IMG/VR virus record: IMGVR_UViG_3300045741_000110
Span: 1-34,672 of that record
Length of the DNA stretch: 34,672 nucleotides
Source: a virus
Strand: one strand, 5' to 3'
Shown here: one piece after another, positions 28,059 through 34,672 of the stretch
Position numbering within the stretch: position 1 is the first letter of the stretch
Layout: each line of letters starts with the position of its first letter
Made by a program: the position numbers and the translations under genes
The notes under the pieces: model-generated
The model's input: only the letters and a program-made list of their open reading frames with translations
What the model was told of the DNA's origin: nothing
Databases searched by the model: none

Positions 28059-29560
28059 TGACCTTCATTACAACCTCTCTTGGACTTACTGTTAAGACTC
28101 CGTCTCAGGGGGACAGAAATTGGGCAGCTCAGTTCTTAACTGATTTTGTGCAGAAGATTTCTAGCCATGACCACACTGGCTCAGGTAGGGGCTTACAGCT
28201 TGGAACTAACGCAATTCTAAACGGAGCCATTACGCCTGCAAAGCTATCTTCTGGGGCGCAGATTTTTGTAAATGTAAAAACATATGGAGCTACCGGAGAC
28301 GGAACAACAGATGACACCGCCGCTATTCAATCGGCCATTAACGCAGTTAGATCGGCAGGCGGCGGGGTAGTATTCTTTCCGCAAGGAACCTACATAGTTT
28401 CGATATCTTTAAACTTCACAGGAATGGTGGGATTTGAGGTTTGGGGCTCTGGGCTTGGCGGTACCACTATTCGCCTTAACACGGCAGGTACTCCCGGTAT
28501 AGATTTAACAGGCAGTAGAAACTACTCCTTTAGAAACATGCTCATTTTTGCTGGTAGTGGCACCAACTCCCCCAATGTCGTCATATTAAAAGCTAGAAAC
28601 AATACCCTAGCTAGCGTTGGGCTAAGTGAGTTTAATAATGTTCAAATAGAAAGCCCAAATAGCGGGACTACTTGCAAAGCCGTTGTTTACTCCTATGCCT
28701 CCGAGGACGACTCGTATGTGAAGTGCAACCTATACACGCACGTAGCCTCAACTCCCGCTTTATACATAACAAGTAAGAACGACCTTTCGGTTACTAGTCT
28801 CTATCAAACTATTGCGACAGGTGAGCAGTCAAACACGGTAGTCAATTTCACTAGCGGCAGCATCCTAGATACGTCAGCGGGGTCGGGGGCGACGAGCGCC
28901 TACCCGGTTTACCTTCATAACGCTAGGGATATAACTTTCTTCAACTCATCGATGGTCGCAAACGGAGATGCGTTTTTCTACCTACTTTCGGATGGGCCGT
29001 CTAACTTAGTAGACGAGCTAAATGTTATCGGAGTAAGGTTCGAGCCCGGCTCGGCAAACCCACTCTACGTATTCAAGGGTGACGCTACAAATACTACTGT
29101 TATCTTAGGTGTCATAAGCGGAAATATTTTCAACGCCTCAACAGCGATTTATAAGCAGCTCGGTGGAACCGGGACGATTACTCAGCTCGGTGAATTTTCC
29201 TCCAATAACACCAATGGCTCTGCTCCAGCATACTTGATTAACACGACTGGGGATATTCAAGGCGGTCAAGTTGATTGCATGAATATGCAAGTAACGGGGC
29301 ACAATATTTTTGGAACCGTCTTTCGTAACGCTAGACATGTTGCAGATGTTGTAAATACAGCAGGTGCGTGTGGCTATGTCGTTATCAGCAATAGCGAAGG
29401 CGGCTCACCTGAATCGTTAATGAAGCTAGCCGGAAATATGAACCTATCCCTATCGCTACCAGTTTACGCCAACAACGCAGCAGCGATTACCGGCGGTCTT
29501 GTAGCTGGAATGCTTTATAGAACAGGAGCAAACCCAGATCCGGTTTGTATAGTGCACTAA
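28058..29560 (+). CDS. Tailspike 1, beta-helix (pectate-lyase-3-like)
   Basis: A 500-aa protein. Residues 1-66 (FITTSLGLTVKTPSQGDRNWAAQFLTDFVQKISSHDHTGSGRGL) form a virion-attachment module nearly shared with the next spike. From about 70, VNVKTYGATGDGTTDDTAAIQSAINAVRSAGGGVVFFPQGTYIVS is the start of a pectate-lyase-3/Glyco_hydro-28-like right-handed beta-helix; the end, GMLYRTGANPDPVCIVH, is a typical C-terminal element of phage fibres. Such spikes bind and often digest surface polysaccharide. The catalytic residues cannot be assigned. Confidence 0.85.
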   Translation: MTFITTSLGLTVKTPSQGDRNWAAQFLTDFVQKISSHDHTGSGRGLQLGTNAILNGAITPAKLSSGAQIFVNVKTYGATGDGTTDDTAAIQSAINAVRSAGGGVVFFPQGTYIVSISLNFTGMVGFEVWGSGLGGTTIRLNTAGTPGIDLTGSRNYSFRNMLIFAGSGTNSPNVVILKARNNTLASVGLSEFNNVQIESPNSGTTCKAVVYSYASEDDSYVKCNLYTHVASTPALYITSKNDLSVTSLYQTIATGEQSNTVVNFTSGSILDTSAGSGATSAYPVYLHNARDITFFNSSMVANGDAFFYLLSDGPSNLVDELNVIGVRFEPGSANPLYVFKGDATNTTVILGVISGNIFNASTAIYKQLGGTGTITQLGEFSSNNTNGSAPAYLINTTGDIQGGQVDCMNMQVTGHNIFGTVFRNARHVADVVNTAGACGYVVISNSEGGSPESLMKLAGNMNLSLSLPVYANNAAAITGGLVAGMLYRTGANPDPVCIVH

Positions 29561-31293
29561 TGAGCTTCATAACCACATCACTAGGCTTAACCTTAAAAAC
29601 TCCTGGAACCGGAGATAGAAATTGGGCTAATCAATTTCTGACTGATTTCGTACAGAAGATATCAGCACACGATCATTCGGGCTCTGGTAAAGGACTTAAG
29701 ATAGGTACTAGCGGCATCGCAGATGGAGCTATAACTTCCGCTAAGCTAGCAATTGGCCTAGCACCCTCAGTTATCAATGTTAAAGCTTACGGAGCTGTCG
29801 GAAACGGCGTAGTTGACGATACCACGGCAATTCAAAATGCTATTAACGCAGCTAATGCCGTAGGCGGTGGATGTGTATATTTTCCTTCTGGCACCTATTT
29901 AATAAGCAACTCTCTTATTGGCTATAGCAATATCACCTTCCAGGGTGATGGTGATTCTTCTGTTATCAAAAGTGCGATGTCATTAAGTTCAAATAAAGAC
30001 TTACTAAAATTTGTTGGGGCCACTACCACAAGTACTACACTAGGCGCTACTCCCGCCGTAGGAGATAGGCAGGTTCAGGTCGCATCTAGTGCGGGGTTTG
30101 TTGCCGGTGAGTATGTTTACCTAGTTAGCGCTAGTAATACCTGGGCAATGCTTCACCGAGTAAAATCAGTAGATGATGCAACACACATCACCTTCTGGGA
30201 GTGTATCGGATATCCTTGGGCAACTAGCGATGTCGTTCAGCGTGGTAACTGGGTAAGTTATTGCAAAGTGGATAAGCTTAAGTTTCAAGGCACTCAAATA
30301 GCAAACGAGCACACCACCGGACGCTACGAGGATCATGGTATCAATATCTGGATGGCCCATCACATCAATGTCACTAATTGCACGTTTCAGGAGCTAGGAA
30401 GTCGCGCAATTATCATGATCGATAAGGCTGCGCACTGCAAGGTTATCGGCAATCACGTCGTTAAATGCTACGACAGGGGTATAGAATCTCACGATAAGAC
30501 TCACGCAAATGTGATTATGGGGAACACCATCGAAGGCGGCCTGTATGGCATTAGCATACACGGCATTGGCACTGTCTGCTCTGGTAATAACATTAGCGGA
30601 ATGCACGGCTTTGATGCCGCAGATACGGAACACGGTATCGGCATAGCTCTTTCAAGCGCTCAGGGCGTGGTGGTAATCGGAAACACCATTACTGGCGTCT
30701 GGGAGGATGGTCTTAATATAGGCTCTAGTTATTACTCAACTATTGAAGGTAACAATGTCTTCTTTGCAAGAAGGCGCGGCGTCTATACTAGTAGCGTAAA
30801 TAACCTAAACATCGTTGGTAACAGTTTCTTTTCCTGCGGTTCGGTTGTGGGAGACGGGGTACTTACCTTCGATACGTCATCTAGCTACATAAACGTGGCC
30901 AGCAATCACTTCTATGCCACTCCAGGCGTCACTACTAGGGCTATTCAAGCAAGTAACGCACTAACTGGAATCGCTATTGGAATTAATTTCTATAACAATT
31001 TTCCATCAGCACCCTTTGATATTAACGCCTCGACTACTTTTCAGACTCCTATTTTTGCTGGCACTTTCACATTAGGAGCGGCAGTTACTACAGCAGTTTC
31101 AGAAAATAGAATAGCGACGGCAAGCGCTAAGATAATCTTAACCCCCACCAACGCAGCGGCAGCCACTCTTATGGGCTCTGCTAAGTGCTTATATATTTCA
31201 GCGGTAACTTGGGATGTGGGATTTACTGTAGCAACAGCAAACGCAGTAGCAGCGGCAGGCACAGAAACATTCTCTTATGAGGTAATTCAGTAA
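29560..31293 (+). CDS. Tailspike 2, beta-helix
   Basis: A 577-aa protein with the same 66-residue attachment module as the upstream spike (49 of 66 identical), then VINVKAYGAVGNGVVDDTTAIQNAINAANAVGGGCVYFPSGTYLIS and a long parallel beta-helix. Clear coil repeats are present (VIGNTITGVWEDGLNIGS, IEGNNVFFARRRGVYTSS, IVGNSFFSC). The C-terminal region is Ala-rich and differs from spike 1. It probably recognises a different surface polysaccharide than spike 1. The TAATG junction sets the start at 29560. Confidence 0.85.
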   Translation: MSFITTSLGLTLKTPGTGDRNWANQFLTDFVQKISAHDHSGSGKGLKIGTSGIADGAITSAKLAIGLAPSVINVKAYGAVGNGVVDDTTAIQNAINAANAVGGGCVYFPSGTYLISNSLIGYSNITFQGDGDSSVIKSAMSLSSNKDLLKFVGATTTSTTLGATPAVGDRQVQVASSAGFVAGEYVYLVSASNTWAMLHRVKSVDDATHITFWECIGYPWATSDVVQRGNWVSYCKVDKLKFQGTQIANEHTTGRYEDHGINIWMAHHINVTNCTFQELGSRAIIMIDKAAHCKVIGNHVVKCYDRGIESHDKTHANVIMGNTIEGGLYGISIHGIGTVCSGNNISGMHGFDAADTEHGIGIALSSAQGVVVIGNTITGVWEDGLNIGSSYYSTIEGNNVFFARRRGVYTSSVNNLNIVGNSFFSCGSVVGDGVLTFDTSSSYINVASNHFYATPGVTTRAIQASNALTGIAIGINFYNNFPSAPFDINASTTFQTPIFAGTFTLGAAVTTAVSENRIATASAKIILTPTNAAAATLMGSAKCLYISAVTWDVGFTVATANAVAAAGTETFSYEVIQ

Positions 31294-33851
31294 TGCCAGT
31301 CCCAGCCATTACTACCAAAGATATTGCAACCTTCGGAGGCATTGATACTCGCTCGAACGATATTAATCGCCCACCGGTATTTGCTAGAAGCATCCTAAAC
31401 TTCGATAGATGGTCTAACTCTACGGAAGCACAGCGCCAAGGCTATAAGGGCATATCTAAAGGCTCAGGCGGTGGAGGTCTTGCTACCTACGTAAGAGTAG
31501 ATCCAACCACCCAGCAGTTATCTGAAGAGCTTATTACCATATCAGACAAGCTCTATAAGCTTACCACTAAGACAATTACTATCTCATGCTCTGTCTCCGA
31601 TAATAGCTTGACTATTGGCCCAGTAAAGAAAACAGATGGCACCTACGGCTTTGCTGCAAGTTTTACCAACTCGTTTTTTGCTTTTACTTTTAGCTTTGAC
31701 CTGGGAACGGGTATAGATACTTCTTCGATCTATACTGTTACTAACTTAGTAGCAGCTATTAATGCTACAGGTGGTGGCTGGACAGCTAGTGGCTCGGGTA
31801 GTGAGCCAGCAGCATTCTTGCCAAATCTAGACGCGGTCAATATAGCAAGTACGGGCACTACTATTACTTATCAAGTTTGGACGCCTATCTACATACCGGG
31901 TAACGCTTCTCCTTTTGCTACTTTCTGGTCTGGAGTTAATACAGCTAACTTTGAAAACGCCTCAATGCAGAACTGCGATAATAAGTTATTTATCGCAACC
32001 GGTAGTAATGAGCTATTCGTCTACGATTCTCATGCCTGCTATAGAGCTGGTATGCCCTCTACTAGCATCCTTAGTGCGGTAGCTGGGGCGGCGGGAGCCC
32101 TAACGGGTACCTATGAATATTTCATCACCTACGAGCACGATAATATCTTTAACACCGTAGTTGAAGGTGATCCCTCTAACGCAGTTCAGGTAACGCTAGC
32201 TGCTCAAAAAGGCTCCCTTACTATTCCTTATATAAAATCTACAAATGGTTGGTACGGAAGTTCTGCTATTTCCAGCTCTAGCTTAGCTGGCGTAAATACA
32301 TTTAACATCTCGGCTGGGCATACTATTCAAATCGGCGATGTGATTTATTTTAAAGACAACGCTGGTGCTTATCAAAATAGAACCGTATCGGGTACAACCG
32401 GAACGACCGTCACATTCTCGGGGGCAACATCATCTATTGTAAACGGGTATGTCATCTCAGGTGGAATTATCATCAACATCTGGAGGAATGCAGCAGGTGA
32501 CTTGAATCTAAAGTACTTAGTTGAGTCGATACCAAACGATGGCTATACGCTGACAACTACCGTCACCTACACAGATAACATGACCGACGCAACGCTGATT
32601 GCTCAGGCTGATTATGTGCCACCTACTAAAGGTCACGGCCTACCGCCTGCAAACTTAAAATACCTCACAGTCTATAACGGCCTACTTTGTGGGGCTACCG
32701 GAGCTGACGATGATGTCTGGTACTCAGACTATGATGGTCCTCAATACTTTCCAACTGGCACAAGTAACCTAACCGTTCGCTCTAAGACCGGAGCTAAGAT
32801 AACAGGTATCGGAGCCAATAGAGCTTCTTTAATCGCCACCAAAGCTAACGAGACTCACATCATTACAGGTGACTTGCCTGGAGCAAATTACAGAAACGAG
32901 AGACTTAGCGATGCTATCGGCTGCTCAGCTAATGCAACTGTTATAGATTTCATGAGTAATCTCTGGTTCTGGTCTAGTACCTTCGGAGCCAGAATTAGCC
33001 AAGATACCGGAGCCCCTTCTGATGCTAGCTATAGAGTGCTCTATGATTTTCAAGACCCAAGATGGACAGCTAAAAGAGCGATAGCAGTAAACTGGGCTAA
33101 TCAGCAAAAGATAATTTTATTTATACCATCTGAGTATACAAACGGTGCTGGTCAAGTAACGGGCACAGACTCTAAAATCTACACCTGTGATTATCAGTTC
33201 ATGAGTAGTGGCGGCGTAGGTAGTCAGGTTTTAAATCAGTACGGAACTACCTCAGCAGAAGAGCAGACTCTTTTTAAGTGGCGGCCCTGGGATAACATTA
33301 ACGCAGCAGGTGGTATGGCTATCTACGGCGGCAAGCTCTACTGGATGGAAAGGCGCTACGGCTCCAACACTTCAGCTTTTGAGTACAACCTATGCTCGAT
33401 GCTGCAAGACGGCACAGCTTATGATTATTCAGATCATGCTCAGCCTTATGCTATCAACTACGAGCTTCAATGGATGGATGGTGGTGAGCCTAGTTTAATT
33501 AAGAAATTTATCAGAGCTAGAATTTACACCCTAGATGGCGGAGTTACTCCTAGCTTTAATTGCAGAATCCAGACTGAGAAAGACTACATAAATGGTGAGC
33601 CTAGTTCTGTAGATACTCTAACTTTTGGGGATGCCGCTGACCTACCAGGCTGGGGAACGGGTATTTGGGGTGATGGCGCTTGGGGTGCGGCTAACACATC
33701 TCAAAAATTATTTGAATTTAAGCCAACCGTAGCTCGCTCTATAAAGCTAGTTCTATCAAAAGAAAACGCTTGGTGTGAGCAGATAAGATTCTCAGGTATC
33801 GAAGTCCAGTTAGTGCCTGGCTACCAGGTGAATATTCAGAGAGGTTACTAA
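31293..33851 (+). CDS. Large tail hub or tail tubular-type protein
   Basis: An 852-aa protein. The central region (LKYLTVYNGLLCGATGADDDVWYSDYDGPQYFPTGTSNLTVRSKTGAKITGIGANRASLIATKANETHIITGD) resembles a beta-propeller-like tail hub found in short-tailed phages: T7 gp12 or P22 gp10 type. The end (residues about 730-852) is beta-rich and resembles a distal domain. Its place after the connector and spikes fits the tail nozzle. The N-terminus (TTKDIATFGGIDTRSNDINRPPVFARSILNFDRW) is typical of these proteins. Assignment relies on pattern and context. Confidence 0.65.
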   Translation: MPVPAITTKDIATFGGIDTRSNDINRPPVFARSILNFDRWSNSTEAQRQGYKGISKGSGGGGLATYVRVDPTTQQLSEELITISDKLYKLTTKTITISCSVSDNSLTIGPVKKTDGTYGFAASFTNSFFAFTFSFDLGTGIDTSSIYTVTNLVAAINATGGGWTASGSGSEPAAFLPNLDAVNIASTGTTITYQVWTPIYIPGNASPFATFWSGVNTANFENASMQNCDNKLFIATGSNELFVYDSHACYRAGMPSTSILSAVAGAAGALTGTYEYFITYEHDNIFNTVVEGDPSNAVQVTLAAQKGSLTIPYIKSTNGWYGSSAISSSSLAGVNTFNISAGHTIQIGDVIYFKDNAGAYQNRTVSGTTGTTVTFSGATSSIVNGYVISGGIIINIWRNAAGDLNLKYLVESIPNDGYTLTTTVTYTDNMTDATLIAQADYVPPTKGHGLPPANLKYLTVYNGLLCGATGADDDVWYSDYDGPQYFPTGTSNLTVRSKTGAKITGIGANRASLIATKANETHIITGDLPGANYRNERLSDAIGCSANATVIDFMSNLWFWSSTFGARISQDTGAPSDASYRVLYDFQDPRWTAKRAIAVNWANQQKIILFIPSEYTNGAGQVTGTDSKIYTCDYQFMSSGGVGSQVLNQYGTTSAEEQTLFKWRPWDNINAAGGMAIYGGKLYWMERRYGSNTSAFEYNLCSMLQDGTAYDYSDHAQPYAINYELQWMDGGEPSLIKKFIRARIYTLDGGVTPSFNCRIQTEKDYINGEPSSVDTLTFGDAADLPGWGTGIWGDGAWGAANTSQKLFEFKPTVARSIKLVLSKENAWCEQIRFSGIEVQLVPGYQVNIQRGY

Positions 33852-34105
33852 TGATAAGCTCTCCTTTTTTACCTCTAAACTTTTCAGACTGGAAGCAACT
33901 AACCACGGTCTGGTCTGGGATATTGAACGCCTTTAAAACTCGCAGCGATTTATACATCCCTAAAAAGGGAATCACAGCAGAGAGGCCCAAGCTCTCAGCA
34001 ACAGATATCGGAGCTACTTATTTAGACACAACTCTGGCAGCTAGTGGCATGCCAATTTGGTGGAACGGTTTAAAATGGATAAAGAGCGATGGCACCAATG
34101 CTTAA
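33851..34105 (+). CDS. Small tail protein with a fibre-end motif, 84 aa
   Basis: An 84-aa protein. The C-terminal half, RPKLSATDIGATYLDTTLAASGMPIWWNGLKWIKSDG, matches the small domain (RP...iG..yfDTTl..piwwnG..W.da.G) that is usually found near the end of phage fibres or baseplate proteins; here it is a separate gene. It could be a trimerising cap, a fibre attachment piece or an assembly factor. It is linked to the hub gene by TAATG. Confidence 0.7.
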   Translation: MISSPFLPLNFSDWKQLTTVWSGILNAFKTRSDLYIPKKGITAERPKLSATDIGATYLDTTLAASGMPIWWNGLKWIKSDGTNA

Positions 34106-34126
34106 TTTGCTCTAAAATGAGGACAT

Positions 34127-34672
34127 ATGGCAGTCATAAAGAAAAAAACAGCCGGCTCTAATACCATCAAGGACGAAAACGCCCAGATTGCAAAAGAATA
34201 TCAGGGCGACAAGGCCATCTCTAACGACCTAATGAACAAGTTTTATGGAACTGGTGGTTTAGCCACTAGAACATCCGGTGAGCAGTCTATCCTAGATTCC
34301 AGAAAAGCTAACTACGATGCCTCGCAAGTCCAATCAGCGGACGTGACCGATGCTGAGAGTGCTCTTAAAGACGCCTCCAAGGGCATGGATTCGTCTACTA
34401 TGCAGGCGTTAAGGGGTAACATGCTCCGAAGCGAGCAAGGTCAACAGGCGGGCAGCCTGAGAGCTTTAAAGGCTGCTGCTGGTTCAGCCGGGATAACAGG
34501 TGGTTCTCTAGTTGGGGCCACAACCTCAGTTTTAAGAGACTCAGCTATGGCAAGGGCCATGGGAGAGTCTGACTTAGCTGGGAAAGCTGCAACCCTGCAA
34601 TCTCAAAATCTACAAAACTATGCCGGGTTTGTTAACCAGGCAGACGCTACCCGCAGAGCCTCAACCCTAGCT
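34127..34672 (+). CDS. Alanine-rich internal virion protein, cut by the window end
   Basis: The gene starts at ATG 34127 with GAGGA 4 nt upstream and runs open to the window end (182 codons visible). The visible part is helical and rich in Ala, Ser and Gln (LRALKAAAGSAGITGGSLVGATTSVLRDSAMARAMGESDLAGKAATLQSQNLQNYAGFV), with a basic N-terminus. The composition resembles the product at 26563 and ejection or internal core proteins. The family and full length cannot be judged without the rest. Confidence 0.75.
   Translation, partial: MAVIKKKTAGSNTIKDENAQIAKEYQGDKAISNDLMNKFYGTGGLATRTSGEQSILDSRKANYDASQVQSADVTDAESALKDASKGMDSSTMQALRGNMLRSEQGQQAGSLRALKAAAGSAGITGGSLVGATTSVLRDSAMARAMGESDLAGKAATLQSQNLQNYAGFVNQADATRRASTLA

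Noticed and set aside
1-34672. CRISPR arrays, insertion sequences or long repeats
   Set aside because: No regularly spaced repeats, transposase genes or long terminal repeats are seen by eye.

Overview
The window is a contiguous piece of a tailed double-stranded DNA bacteriophage or prophage genome (order Caudovirales in the old sense). A complete virion-building block is recognisable: small and large terminase, a P22-type portal, scaffold, HK97-like capsid, head-tail connector, tail hub and two beta-helix tailspikes. The 751-aa portal, two tailspikes, a connector and no tape-measure, sheath or tail-tube genes point to a short-tailed (podovirus-like) particle. Signal-peptide and lipobox sequences, sigma70-type promoters and a spanin-like lipoprotein suggest a Gram-negative host; the species cannot be told. 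No integrase, tRNA, transposase or CRISPR array is visible, and both window ends cut through genes.

Layout. (1) 1-3009, leftward: small early genes joined by 4-nt ATGA overlaps, led by a Redbeta-type recombinase (bet). (2) 3010-6187, rightward: RusA-like resolvase with an overlapping gene, an AlpA-like HTH protein, a small membrane protein, a structured RNA leader, and a DUF1376 replication protein whose gene carries tandem repeats followed by an AT-rich stretch, much like the lambda origin inside gene O. (3) 6371-9415, leftward operon: a MoxR/CobS-like AAA+ ATPase, its probable partner and three small genes, ended by a good terminator. (4) 9420-9968: about 550 bp without a gene, with polypurine repeats and a possible small RNA. 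(5) 9969-11404, leftward operon from a near-consensus promoter, ending in a membrane-anchored XRE-type HTH protein. (6) 11413-12832, rightward: ribbon-helix-helix protein and lysis cassette. (7) 12772 to the end, rightward: packaging, capsid, appendage and tail genes, the last one (34127) running off the window.

How it works together. Two palindromic operator families are visible: CATTG-GTTAN-CAATG at 3061, 9938 and 11382, and an ATACTA/TAGTAT type at 3906 and 9395. They sit on the divergent early promoters and probably form the phage's switch circuitry with the HTH proteins encoded here. Late genes are chained by eleven TAATG stop-start junctions, suggesting translational coupling along one long mRNA. 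The most unusual elements are the AAA+/partner module, three membrane micropeptides (24, 25 and 49 aa), the three-way-junction RNA at 4498, a Sec-signal-bearing virion-like protein just after the capsid, and a DUF5675 protein with a YkuD-like His/Cys motif occupying the place of an endolysin.
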